Source: a virus
Length of the DNA: 55,282 nt
Virus record (IMG/VR): IMGVR_UViG_3300008120_000334
Span: 1-55,282 of that record
Strand: one strand, 5' to 3'
A program made the position numbers and the translations under genes. The notes under the pieces were generated by a model that saw nothing but the letters and a program-made list of their open reading frames with translations, was not told the origin of the DNA and did not search any database. This document shows, piece after piece, positions 7,991 to 15,701 of this stretch; the stretch's first letter is position 1, and every line of letters begins with the position of its first letter.

Positions 7991-8206
7991 ATGAAACTAA
8001 TTGACAGAACGCTAAAAATGAGAATGGAGAACATTCACGACGAAATCCCTAAGTTTTGGAGGAATTTGGCGAAGGATATTGACCCAGAGGTTGATTTAAT
8101 GACAATGCGAAATGTCTATAAAGGCAGGTCGCACGATGAATACTCTGTTAAAATGTTCGAGAAAATTGTTATTAAAAATAGAGCTTTACAGGCCGTAGAA
8201 CACTAA
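7991..8206 (+). CDS. Small hypothetical protein (71 aa)
   Basis: Begins MKLIDRTLKMRMENIH. It is the first gene behind the promoter at 7878-7909, the usual place of a Cro-like or early regulatory protein. Helix-rich and charged, but I see no convincing helix-turn-helix. Function unknown. Confidence 0.6.
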   Translation: MKLIDRTLKMRMENIHDEIPKFWRNLAKDIDPEVDLMTMRNVYKGRSHDEYSVKMFEKIVIKNRALQAVEH

Positions 8207-8210
8207 AGCC

Positions 8211-8501
8211 ATGTCCTACTTTAACACCACCCACGAAACAGGCCAAACTTTGGTAGAAGCCAAAGCAAAAGCCAATACACAAAACGAATTGATTATGGAC
8301 TTCTTTAAAGGCGGTGCAAAGTTCACCCCTTGGGGAGTGTACAGCCAATTACTTGCCTTGGGGCGCATCAGCAACAGCGTACCAATTACTTCTATTCGCA
8401 GGTCAATTTCAAGCCTGTACAAAGAGGGGTATTTGGTGAAATTGAAAGAAAAGAGACGCGAGAGACTTGGGAAGCCGAATTATTTTTATCAGAAAGCATA
8501 A
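8211..8501 (+). CDS. Small winged-helix-like protein (96 aa)
   Basis: The stretch TPWGVYSQLLALGRISNSVPITSIRRSISSLYKEGYLVKL looks like a winged-helix domain with a recognition helix near RRSISSLYKEG. It overlaps the replication protein gene by one base (TAATG), so a role in replication control is likely but inferred. Confidence 0.6.
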   Translation: MSYFNTTHETGQTLVEAKAKANTQNELIMDFFKGGAKFTPWGVYSQLLALGRISNSVPITSIRRSISSLYKEGYLVKLKEKRRERLGKPNYFYQKA

Positions 8502-9280
8502 TGAATACAGGGCAGATAGTACGAAGCAAGTCAACAAATAAGTTTGTGTCAATCCCTAACTCAATTGCTCAGGGAAAAGATTTGAGCCTTGGAGAAAGAG
8601 GGCTTATGCTATACCTTTTATCCCTCCCTAACGATTGGGTTGTAAACAAATCAAACCTTCACGAATTAGTAGGGGAGAAGAAGGGTACAGTTGACGGCAT
8701 TTTTAAAGCACTTCAATTAAAAGGCTTCATTGTATCGGAAAAGGTAGTTAATGAGCAAGGCCATTTTAAAGGCTGGAATCATGTAGTTTATGATGAGCCA
8801 ATCTTGCCCGACTCCGAGAATCACCGAAATCGGTTTTTACCGAAATCGGAAACGACCGACATCGGTAAAAGTTGCTCTATACAAAAGACTAACTTAAAAG
8901 GATTACAAAGTACTAAAGATATTACAAATACCGTTTTTGAAAATTTTGAAGAAAATTCAAAAAACGAAGTACCAGCATTTGTTGAGGCAGACCGTCAAAA
9001 AGCAAGAGAGGCGGTAAACCAATCTGGCGACCTTTATGTGCAAATAAAGAAGTTAGGCAGTGATTTAAAAGCCGATAAAATTACGAGTGAAATACTTTGC
9101 GCCAATAACAAAATCACACCCTTCCAACTGCACCAACTGATTGATATTTTTTGCGATAGATTGGTTGTTTCGGGCGAACAAAAGAATAGGGCGAGTTTTA
9201 GAAGCTATTTTAATAATTGGCTACCTCTAAACCTTGACAAGGTAGTACCTAAGAAAGTGGAAAGTAGAATGGTCTATTAA
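8501..9280 (+). CDS. Replication initiation protein (helix-turn-helix, O/DnaD-like)
   Basis: I start this gene at the ATG at 8501, which overlaps the previous stop; an upstream extension in the same frame is overlap with the previous gene. Residues 1-100 hold a winged-helix domain typical of phage replication organisers (SLGERGLMLYLLSLPNDW, KGTVDGIFKALQLKGFI). The middle is a Ser/Thr-rich linker and the C-terminal 90 residues are helical (QLHQLIDIFCDR). The next gene is the primase-helicase, as in many phages where this protein loads the helicase at the origin. Confidence 0.75.
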   Translation: MNTGQIVRSKSTNKFVSIPNSIAQGKDLSLGERGLMLYLLSLPNDWVVNKSNLHELVGEKKGTVDGIFKALQLKGFIVSEKVVNEQGHFKGWNHVVYDEPILPDSENHRNRFLPKSETTDIGKSCSIQKTNLKGLQSTKDITNTVFENFEENSKNEVPAFVEADRQKAREAVNQSGDLYVQIKKLGSDLKADKITSEILCANNKITPFQLHQLIDIFCDRLVVSGEQKNRASFRSYFNNWLPLNLDKVVPKKVESRMVY

Positions 9281-9297
9281 CCCTAAACCCCTAAACC

Positions 9298-11163
9298 ATG
9301 AGCGGGCAAAAAGTTTTTCATCGTTGGAGTGATACAGGTATAGACCTAAAAGGGCGCAACCACGGACAATTAAAGACGCGTTGCCCGAAATGTTCTGATA
9401 CACGAAACGATAAGCGCGATAAAAGTTTGAGCGTTGATATAGATAAGAAAGTTTGGAACTGCCATTATCCACCTTGTTCTTGGTCGGGCGGCATTATGGA
9501 AGAAATGCAAAATAAGACTTCTTATATTCGACCTGAACCAAGAAGCCGACAGTTTGGAGAAAAAGTAGAAGGATGGTTTAAAAGTCGCGGTATCAGCAAG
9601 GAAACGTTGGAGTATTTCCAAATTACCGAAAGTGTTGAATGGATGCCACAAACCGACAAAAACGGTAACTGTATTAACTTCAACTACTACCGAGACAAAG
9701 AGTTAATAAATATCAAATTCCGTGACGGAGCCAAGAACTTTAAAATGGTTTCAAAGGCTGAATTGATATTTTACAACCTCAACGCTATCAAAGGCCGCGA
9801 CGAGTGTATTATTTGCGAAGGGGAGGTTGATTGTATGAGTCTATACGAAGCAAGCCTTTTTAACGCGGTAAGCGTGCCGAATGGAGCAAGTAAGGGTAAC
9901 GCCAAATTAGAATACTTGGATAACTGCTGGCCGTACTTTCAACACATGAAAAAGGTGGTTATTGCCACTGACGGAGACGACGCAGGTTTAATGCTTCGTG
10001 AGGAGTTAGCCAGACGCATTGGAAAGGAGATTTGCTACTTTGTGGAGTACCCAGAAGGCTGTAAGGATTCCAACGAGGTACTGGTAAAGTTTGGACGAGA
10101 GAAGTTAAATGAAGTAATACGGAGTGCAAAACAATATCCTTTAGAGGGCATTCAGACGCTTAATGATGTTGAAGACGAATTGGAGTATATCTATAAATAC
10201 GGTTTCCCTAAAGGCGACACAATAGGCTACCCAAACTTTGATAGGCTTATTTCATGGAGACGCGGAGAGTTTACAACAATCACAGGCATACCTCAAAGCG
10301 GCAAAAGTAACTTCATTGACCAAATTATGATACGGCTATCAGCCCGTCATGGTTGGAAATTTGGGGTTTTTTCTCCCGAAAGCGCACCTGTTCAACTTCA
10401 TTCAATCAGTTTAATTCAAAAGTACGTCGGCCAAACTTTTGCAGGTAAAAATAAAATGTCGGTCGAACACAAAGACAGAGCTAAAAAGTTTGTCAATGAA
10501 AATTACTGGTTTCTAAAGTTTAACGAAATCGACCTTACCATTGACGGTATATTGGCTAAAGCGCGTGAATTGGTTTTGCGTTACGGAATTGACGGGTTAG
10601 TAATTGACCCATTTAACTATATTGAATTTAACATGACTCAGGGCGAAACGGAAACACAGTACATATCTAAGGTTCTAACAAAAATCAAGACGTTTTGCGA
10701 ATTAAACAACGTGCATATCTGGTTAGTGGCACACCCGACAAAGATTGCAAAGGATAAAAATACGAAAATGTTTGAAGTGCCAAACCTGTACAGTATTAGC
10801 GGGAGTGCCAACTTTTTCAATAAAACCTACAATGGCTTTACTGTTTATCGGAATTACAAAACGGGAGTAGTGGACGTACACGTTCAAAAGGTGAAGTTCT
10901 TTTTTATGGGTGAGGTTGGAATGGCTTCTTTCCTGTACGACAAAGAAGGCGTAACGGGTAGATACGCAGAAGTGGAAGTTGACCCAGATACTGAGCAGAT
11001 AGTAGCCCGTCAAGCATGGGAGAATGAAATGGGAGATTTTGCGGTACAAGCCGAAATACCACTGGAAGAAGTAAAAGTGCCGCAACTAACACCAATTAAC
11101 GAACTTTTAAGAAAACCCGCTTGGGATGAAATAATGCAGGAGGAGGAGGCCGCCCCATTTTGA
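9298..11163 (+). CDS. Bifunctional DNA primase-helicase (T7 gp4/Twinkle type)
   Basis: The 621-residue protein has an N-terminal zinc ribbon (CPKCSDTR, then CHYPPCSWSGG), a TOPRIM primase fold with IICEGEVDCMSLYEA near residue 175 and VVIATDGDDAG near 220, and a RecA-like DnaB helicase domain with Walker A GIPQSGKSN near residue 330, GLVIDPFNYIE as Walker B region near 430 and VHIWLVAHPTK near 475. It would unwind the fork and make primers. It ends EEEAAPF, similar to the C-terminal tip of the SSB-like protein at 15702-16349. Confidence 0.93.
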   Translation: MSGQKVFHRWSDTGIDLKGRNHGQLKTRCPKCSDTRNDKRDKSLSVDIDKKVWNCHYPPCSWSGGIMEEMQNKTSYIRPEPRSRQFGEKVEGWFKSRGISKETLEYFQITESVEWMPQTDKNGNCINFNYYRDKELINIKFRDGAKNFKMVSKAELIFYNLNAIKGRDECIICEGEVDCMSLYEASLFNAVSVPNGASKGNAKLEYLDNCWPYFQHMKKVVIATDGDDAGLMLREELARRIGKEICYFVEYPEGCKDSNEVLVKFGREKLNEVIRSAKQYPLEGIQTLNDVEDELEYIYKYGFPKGDTIGYPNFDRLISWRRGEFTTITGIPQSGKSNFIDQIMIRLSARHGWKFGVFSPESAPVQLHSISLIQKYVGQTFAGKNKMSVEHKDRAKKFVNENYWFLKFNEIDLTIDGILAKARELVLRYGIDGLVIDPFNYIEFNMTQGETETQYISKVLTKIKTFCELNNVHIWLVAHPTKIAKDKNTKMFEVPNLYSISGSANFFNKTYNGFTVYRNYKTGVVDVHVQKVKFFFMGEVGMASFLYDKEGVTGRYAEVEVDPDTEQIVARQAWENEMGDFAVQAEIPLEEVKVPQLTPINELLRKPAWDEIMQEEEAAPF

Positions 11164-11360
11164 GAACACTGCACACAGGGGAAACCTACCAACACGAAAA
11201 CGGTAGTTCGATTGTAATTGTAAGCCCAATTTACGTTAGTCTGAGCCTGCCGCCGATTCGTTATCGGGTAAAAAAAGTGGACGGGCAAAAAGAGTTCACT
11301 TACTCAAAAGAAGAAATGCAGGATTTAATTAACCAAGGAAAATTAAAACGAACCTACTAA
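11160..11360 (+). CDS. Small hypothetical protein (66 aa)
   Basis: The likely start is a TTG at 11160 that overlaps the helicase stop codon. Begins MRTLHTGETYQHENGSS. Beta-rich, with a helical end (SKEEMQDLINQGKL). Its stop overlaps the ATG of the next gene. Function unknown. Confidence 0.55.
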   Translation: MRTLHTGETYQHENGSSIVIVSPIYVSLSLPPIRYRVKKVDGQKEFTYSKEEMQDLINQGKLKRTY

Positions 11361-11539
11361 TGCCTAAAAAACCACAACCCCAACAAACCCCCGTCCAAGA
11401 CGCACGGGAACGCGTCGAAAGCATCCTGTTTATGCCGTTTCCTTATCAGCGAGACATGGCAATAGAAGTATTAGAAATTCTTTGGAGTTCAACGAGTGAA
11501 GAAGAGTATTTTCATCGGATTAAAGAAGTGAAGGTGTAA
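11360..11539 (+). CDS. Small hypothetical protein (59 aa)
   Basis: ORF with start overlapping the previous stop (TAATG). Begins MPKKPQPQQTPVQDARERV and has a helical second half (QRDMAIEVLEILWSS). Function unknown. Confidence 0.6.
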   Translation: MPKKPQPQQTPVQDARERVESILFMPFPYQRDMAIEVLEILWSSTSEEEYFHRIKEVKV

Positions 11540-11558
11540 AAAGCAAAAACCAACAACC

Positions 11559-11911
11559 ATGATTTACATTGGAATAGACCCAGGAGTTAACACAGGCGTT
11601 GCAGTCTGGAACTCCGAAACAAAAAACTTTTACTGCATTGAATCTATGACCATACTTGATGCAATGTACATTGTCAATGACCAACATATCGGCTGCAAAA
11701 TAAATGTAATCATTGAAGATGCCAGACAAAGAAAATGGTTTGGAAACAGTGGTAAAGAAGTTCTGCAAGGTGCAGGAAGTATAAAAAGAGACTGCCAAAT
11801 ATGGCAGGAGTTCTTAGAAGCCAACGAAATTACCCACTATTGGGTTGCGGTTACACAGGCAAAACCAATGAGCATGGTCGCGATGCCGCGATGCTTGTAT
11901 TTAAACGATGA
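11559..11911 (+). CDS. RuvC-like Holliday junction resolvase, frame changed near its end
   Basis: The protein begins with the RNase H-fold motif YIGIDPGVNTGVAVW carrying the first catalytic Asp and has VIIEDARQRKWFG with the catalytic Glu. The last motif, EHGRDAAML with the C-terminal catalytic Asp, is present only in the -1 frame (about 11868-11894). That frame ends in a TGA at 11909-11911 that overlaps the ATG of the next gene by ATGA, exactly as in the rest of this operon. Read straight on, the original frame would run to 11936 with an unrelated tail. A frameshift or a small frame-changing deletion near 11840 is therefore likely. Confidence 0.7.
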
Positions 11912-12342
11912 AACTAAAAACCCTTGGCAGCGTTAAAAAAGGTCAGCTTTCTATCTACAAAAGAGACAAGTTTCTGACAGCCCTGCAAGACTACGAAGGG
12001 TGTATAGTTGAGGTGATTATCCGAAAGAAAACTAAGGGTCGTAGTCTTCAAGCAAATAGGTACTATTGGGGTGTCGCACTGGATATTGTCAAAGACGGAC
12101 TAAGGGAGGAACACGGCAATCGGTACGGTTTGGAAGAGGCTCACGAAGAGGTTAAGAAAAACCTCAACGGCTTTGAAGTACTTGACCTTGAAAACCTGAA
12201 GGTTGAAGTTGTACCAGAATCAACGGCTGATTTGCCGAGCGAAGAATTTGAAGCCTTAATGGAAGATTTACGCAGGTGGGCTTACGAGTTTTTGAAGGTT
12301 ACAATTCCCCTGCCGAATGAAATTGAAGTATTGAATTTTTAA
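11908..12342 (+). CDS. NinB-like recombination protein
   Basis: The 144-residue protein contains the KKTKGRSLQANRYYWGVALDIV segment in which RS-x-x-x-N-x-x-x-W resembles the NinB/YbcN family, single-strand DNA-binding recombination proteins of lambdoid phages. It sits directly behind the RuvC-like resolvase with a 4-bp overlap, which supports a recombination role. The family call is by motif only. Confidence 0.6.
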   Translation: MKLKTLGSVKKGQLSIYKRDKFLTALQDYEGCIVEVIIRKKTKGRSLQANRYYWGVALDIVKDGLREEHGNRYGLEEAHEEVKKNLNGFEVLDLENLKVEVVPESTADLPSEEFEALMEDLRRWAYEFLKVTIPLPNEIEVLNF

Positions 12343-12359
12343 CATAAACAAACAAGACG

Positions 12360-12881
12360 ATGAAAGTATTAATTACGGGATGTAGCCATAATAGTTTCTG
12401 GTATTCTTCCAAAGTTGGGGAATTATTTGATATAGAGAACACCGTTGAGCATGGAGTTTGTGTACATACCGATGAAGATGTAGATAATGGGTTTATTAAG
12501 CGCAAAGACTGCCACGTTATCCAATCAATCGGCACGGTATTGACGGAGTGGGAGAAAGACGGGGGAGAGTTGGAGTTTTGGGGGAAAAGTTCCAAAGCGT
12601 GGCTTAAAGTTGATGATAGAGACGAGTTTCGCTTAAATAGCATCCTACGCATCAAGCCCGTCGAACAGCCTCAATACCGACCTTATACCTTTGAAGAGGC
12701 CAAGGAGGTGTTTACAAAGAATGCGTGGATGATAGACAAGCAAACAGGAGAATTGGTAATGGTTTTCAGGATAAAAGAAGGTGGGGTTTTCTTGGCGAGT
12801 TGCCCTAAAACTGAATACGATTTATTGCTTTCAAATTTCAATCACCTCGACGGAACACCGTGCGGGGTAAAAATTAACTAA
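12360..12881 (+). CDS. Hypothetical protein (173 aa)
   Basis: Begins MKVLITGCSHNSFWYS. Residues 5-60 look like a small beta barrel, the middle is YRPYTFEEAKEVFTKNAWM, and the C-terminal part is beta-rich. It lies 17 bp after the NinB-like gene. No family recognised. Confidence 0.6.
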   Translation: MKVLITGCSHNSFWYSSKVGELFDIENTVEHGVCVHTDEDVDNGFIKRKDCHVIQSIGTVLTEWEKDGGELEFWGKSSKAWLKVDDRDEFRLNSILRIKPVEQPQYRPYTFEEAKEVFTKNAWMIDKQTGELVMVFRIKEGGVFLASCPKTEYDLLLSNFNHLDGTPCGVKIN

Positions 12882-12894
12882 TCAAATCAAGATA

Positions 12895-13296
12895 ATGAAA
12901 AACGAAATAATGCCACCCATGCCAAAACAGGCAGAAATTACAGAGGATTTTGTAGATAGTATTTTGGCTATCAACGCAGCCGCAGGATTTAACATTTTTC
13001 TCATTGACGAACTCGAAAGAAAGCACAACGTTAAGTACAATTTCAAGCTAAAAAAGTACGGCAATATGTTTCGAGACGAACTTCTAAAATCGGTCAATCA
13101 AGTATGGCTAAAAGGTGGGGAGTTTGATTCAGAACAAATCTCACAACAACAAATGGATACCTACCTAATGACGGAGCAAATGTTTAAGATGTCGTTGGAA
13201 GTGTCTCGGAAACTATCGCCAGAGCAAACCGAAAAGTTTAAGCTGTCTTTTCAAAACCTTCTTTATTCCTTCAAACTTGAATTACCTACTGTATAA
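12895..13296 (+). CDS. Hypothetical helical protein (133 aa)
   Basis: Begins MKNEIMPPMPKQAEITEDF. Mostly amphipathic helices. Its stop overlaps the HU start (TAATG), so the two are coupled. Function unknown. Confidence 0.6.
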   Translation: MKNEIMPPMPKQAEITEDFVDSILAINAAAGFNIFLIDELERKHNVKYNFKLKKYGNMFRDELLKSVNQVWLKGGEFDSEQISQQQMDTYLMTEQMFKMSLEVSRKLSPEQTEKFKLSFQNLLYSFKLELPTV

Positions 13297-13829
13297 TGAC
13301 AAAACAAGACATAATATCCAACGTAGCAAAGGCTACTAATCTCCCATTAGACGACTCACGCAATGCAATAGAGGCGTTCATAGAAACTGTTAAGCAAAGT
13401 TTGGCCGAAGGTCACGCGGTTATTATTAGAGGGTTTGGCAGCTTCTCACCTTTGTACCGCCCAGCCAAAAAGGGTCGAAACATTAAAAAGAACCTATCTA
13501 TTGACATACCCGAAACGACTGTACCCAAGTTCAAAGCGTCTGACGAATTTAAGGCAGCTTTGGGCGGCGCGCCCATCAAACGCAAGGTAAAAAAGTCAAC
13601 AAAACTAACCCATACAGAGGCTAAACCACTTGCCAACGTAGGCGACAATTACAAAACCAACAGAGGCAATTTGTGGCAGGTTTACGACGTGCAGCCTGTT
13701 TTGGTTAAAGGTAAAGTAACTGATTATGAGTACAAGATTTGGCGTAAAGCAGCGCGGCGGGTTTCCAGACGGAAAGTGACAAATAGTACAATTTTTGGTA
13801 ATGTCGTTAAAAAGGAGGCAAAGCAATGA
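13296..13829 (+). CDS. HU/IHF-family DNA-binding protein with C-terminal extension
   Basis: Residues 1-90 are a DNABII domain: MTKQDIISNVAKATNLP, IEAFIETVKQSLAEGHAVIIRGFGSF, and the arm region PAKKGRNIKKNLSIDIPE. Residues 90-177 form a basic extension with WQVYDVQPVLVKG and RRVSRRKVT, longer than a standard HU of about 90 residues. HU proteins bend DNA and would help replication, recombination or packaging. The next ORF overlaps it by 4 bp. Confidence 0.88.
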   Translation: MTKQDIISNVAKATNLPLDDSRNAIEAFIETVKQSLAEGHAVIIRGFGSFSPLYRPAKKGRNIKKNLSIDIPETTVPKFKASDEFKAALGGAPIKRKVKKSTKLTHTEAKPLANVGDNYKTNRGNLWQVYDVQPVLVKGKVTDYEYKIWRKAARRVSRRKVTNSTIFGNVVKKEAKQ

Positions 13830-13984
13830 AAGCAGCAGTACAAGAAATGAAGCAACTGCGTGACGAACTTCTGCTAAAAAAGCGAAACGCACTAAAAAAC
13901 GGAGATAAGCAGCAAGCGCAAGACGCAAACTTACAGGTGAAAAACCTGAATAAGCACTTAAGGATTATTAGAAGAGACTACTAA
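13826..13984 (+). CDS. Small basic coiled-coil protein (52 aa)
   Basis: ORF coupled to the HU gene by an ATGA overlap. Begins MKAAVQEMKQLRDELLLKKR and is fully helical and basic. It is followed directly by a strong terminator, so it closes the replication operon. Confidence 0.6.
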   Translation: MKAAVQEMKQLRDELLLKKRNALKNGDKQQAQDANLQVKNLNKHLRIIRRDY

Positions 13985-14008
13985 GGCCCCACACGGGGCT
14001 TTTTTATT
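13985..14008 (+). terminator. Rho-independent terminator of the replication operon
   Basis: GGCCCC-ACAC-GGGGC hairpin followed by a run of T, starting at the stop codon of the previous ORF. Confidence 0.85.
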
Positions 14009-14093
14009 GCCTCGGATAAAACAACCCCAATACGTCGTTTACCAAAATCCTAACGATTTGCACGGCACTTGCTAAGAGTGTTTTCTTTTTCAT
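14004..14093 (-). CDS. Possible 29-residue minus-strand peptide
   Basis: An ORF beginning MKKKTLLASAVQIVRILVND in the 293-bp space between two plus operons. It overlaps the terminator tail and has no clear promoter. The composition suggests a small amphipathic or membrane peptide. Weak support; the rest of 14009-14174 shows nothing else. Confidence 0.25.
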   Translation of the reverse strand: MKKKTLLASAVQIVRILVNDVLGLFYPRQ

Positions 14094-14174
14094 CGCATTT
14101 TTTTGCCAAAACTACGGAAAAGATAAAAGAGGTGAAAAATATTTTTTCTTCTAAGTTTCTGAATCTCAAATTGT

Positions 14175-14233
14175 TATTTAAAATATAAAAATTTTATTTA
14201 AAATATCTTTACCTAAATTTGGTATTTAAAATA
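14175..14233 (+). promoter_or_regulatory. Three-copy operator-like repeat
   Basis: TATTTAAAATA occurs exactly at 14175-14185, 14195-14205 and 14223-14233. The third copy lies inside the promoter spacer. An inverted copy lies in the same position of the promoter at 7878-7909. The repeats look like binding sites for one phage regulator that controls both operons. Confidence 0.6.
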
Positions 14234-14249
14234 ACATTTACTAATTTTG
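14218..14249 (+). promoter_or_regulatory. Promoter for the second early operon
   Basis: TTTG at 14218-14221 and TAATTTTG at 14242-14249 with a 20-bp spacer, identical in both boxes and spacing to the promoter at 7878-7909. Confidence 0.75.
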
Positions 14250-14277
14250 AATCATCAAACAAAAAGGAAAAAACACA

Positions 14278-14487
14278 ATGGCACAGCACGATTGGACAAC
14301 CAGCAAAAAAGTAGGTCGCACCTGCTTAAAGTGCGATTCATACCAAGAAGCTATGGATATGTGCTACGAGTACGGTGGTAACACTCAGCAAATCGAAGGC
14401 CATTGGTACAACGTTTGGCCTTTGGAAGTGCAAGACGCGGGGCTGGACGAAAGGCCTTATTTGTTTGATGTTTCTTCAATTCGATAA
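14278..14487 (+). CDS. Small hypothetical protein (69 aa)
   Basis: First gene behind the promoter at 14218-14249. Begins MAQHDWTTSKKVGRTCLKCDSY; the CLKC pair hints at metal binding but no second pair is visible. Function unknown. Confidence 0.6.
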   Translation: MAQHDWTTSKKVGRTCLKCDSYQEAMDMCYEYGGNTQQIEGHWYNVWPLEVQDAGLDERPYLFDVSSIR

Positions 14488-14506
14488 CTCTAAAACCCCT
14501 ATCACA

Positions 14507-14827
14507 ATGAATAGCCTTTTAGAAAAGTACAAGATACAGCAAATTCACATTGCTGGTGCAACCAAAAAGATTGAATACTTGCAAGCCGAAATAAAAAAGC
14601 ATGAGGCTATGCTTGACCTTATCGAAATTGACGCAGTAACTCCAAGCGAACTAATAGCCGAAGCACTTGAAAACGCTGGCATTAACGGTTTTTATGTGCT
14701 AAACGCCCCTGCTGGTTCTATTCCCGCCGCTGGCCTTATCCGCCGCGACGTAATGATTGACAGCATTAGGGCCGTCGTTTCCCTCGACATTGATACCTCA
14801 GATTTACTTATTAAAATCAGCCTGTAA
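14507..14827 (+). CDS. Hypothetical protein (106 aa)
   Basis: I use the ATG at 14507, 20 bp after the previous stop; an upstream extension in the same frame overlaps the previous gene. Begins MNSLLEKYKIQQIHIAGATKK, a coiled-coil start, then an alpha/beta part (ELIAEALENAGINGFYVLN). Function unknown. Confidence 0.6.
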   Translation: MNSLLEKYKIQQIHIAGATKKIEYLQAEIKKHEAMLDLIEIDAVTPSELIAEALENAGINGFYVLNAPAGSIPAAGLIRRDVMIDSIRAVVSLDIDTSDLLIKISL

Positions 14828-14845
14828 ACAGCCTTGAAGTTTTAG

Positions 14846-14974
14846 TTTAACCTCTACCCCCTTCACTCTTGCGCAAAACAGGAGCAAAAGTATTTTGATA
14901 AAGGGTTTATTGAAAAACATCTTTCCCCCTGCGTTTGCAGGGGGCAAGGGTGAAAGGGTTTAGAAGTAGTTAAA
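14846..14974 (+). repeat. Lone structured element of attC-like size
   Basis: A 129-bp imperfect inverted repeat: TTTAACCTCTACCCCC-TTCACTCTTGC on the left, GCAAGGGTGAAAGGG to GTTAAA on the right. It starts TTTAAC and ends GTTAAA, close to the size and layout of the 131-bp sites at 17162-23545. Inside is a perfect hairpin CCCCCTGC-gttt-GCAGGGGG (14925-14944). It may be an isolated site without cargo or simply a regulatory RNA structure. Confidence 0.35.
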
Positions 14975-15000
14975 AGAGGAACGTTGAGTATAAGTAAGTT

Positions 15001-15025
15001 AGTAGGGTAGGATTCACTCCCTACT
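15001..15025 (+). other. Hairpin in the leader of the 15069 gene
   Basis: AGTAGGG and CCCTACT form a 7-bp stem in the 94 bp between the structured element and the next gene. It could be an attenuator or processing site. Confidence 0.4.
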
Positions 15026-15068
15026 ACTTAAATTTTTCACCGAAAACAACTTTTAAAATCATAAAACT

Positions 15069-15290
15069 ATGTCATTTATCAAATTCACAATCGAAAACGG
15101 AAGTACATATATTGTCAATATAAATGAAATTACTGACGTAACAGTTTCTCAAGACGGAAATGCTCGCATTAGCTTTTCTGACATCGACAACTACGTTAAA
15201 ATTGACAATTTCCCATTGGGAGAATTTGAGGCCGCACTAAGAGTTTTAGGCGTACAGTGCGTAGAAATAAAGCTACAAAAAAAACAGTGA
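15069..15290 (+). CDS. Small hypothetical protein (73 aa)
   Basis: Begins MSFIKFTIENGSTYIVNINEI. Beta-rich with a short final helix. No family recognised. Confidence 0.6.
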   Translation: MSFIKFTIENGSTYIVNINEITDVTVSQDGNARISFSDIDNYVKIDNFPLGEFEAALRVLGVQCVEIKLQKKQ

Positions 15291-15331
15291 TAACCTTATT
15301 TTTTCACCGAAACCTTTAAACTCAAAATATC

Positions 15332-15448
15332 ATGCAAAAACCACAAATCACCGAAGAAGACCATGAAGGTATGTTTTGGATGTTTATAGCGATTCTTGTC
15401 TGCGCTGTAAGCTTTGTAACTCTAATCATTTACCTAATATTTCAATGA
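15332..15448 (+). CDS. Tiny single-span membrane protein 1 (38 aa)
   Basis: Begins MQKPQITEEDHEGMFWMF and continues as one hydrophobic segment (AILVCAVSFVTLIIYLIF). Its stop overlaps the next start by ATGA. First of three tiny membrane proteins in a row. Confidence 0.6.
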   Translation: MQKPQITEEDHEGMFWMFIAILVCAVSFVTLIIYLIFQ

Positions 15449-15561
15449 AAGCCCCACGCAAAGAAAATCTTCTTTTTGGCCTTGTGGGTATTCTTTCCGC
15501 AATAATCATACTGGCCGTAGTTCTTATCCAAATTCAAAGAATCTTAATCTTTTCACCATGA
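15445..15561 (+). CDS. Tiny single-span membrane protein 2 (38 aa)
   Basis: Begins MKAPRKENLLFGLVGIL with one membrane segment (LLFGLVGILSAIIILAVVLI) and a short tail. It is coupled to the neighbours on both sides by ATGA overlaps. Confidence 0.6.
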   Translation: MKAPRKENLLFGLVGILSAIIILAVVLIQIQRILIFSP

Positions 15562-15668
15562 ACGCTTCAAACAACTTTCAAAAACCACAACCAGGTGAAT
15601 CTACTTTCATGCACGTTGTGGTGATTTTATCGGCTGCCGCGCTTGCTTGGGTGGCGTTATTTCTTTAG
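15558..15668 (+). CDS. Tiny single-span membrane protein 3 (36 aa)
   Basis: Begins MNASNNFQKPQPGESTFMH with one C-terminal membrane segment (VVVILSAAALAWVALFL) that ends at the stop. It overlaps the previous gene by ATGA. Such trios could form an inner-membrane complex, but no role can be assigned. Confidence 0.6.
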   Translation: MNASNNFQKPQPGESTFMHVVVILSAAALAWVALFL

Positions 15669-15701
15669 CAAATTTTCAACTAATCATAACTACTTAGCAC
15701 A

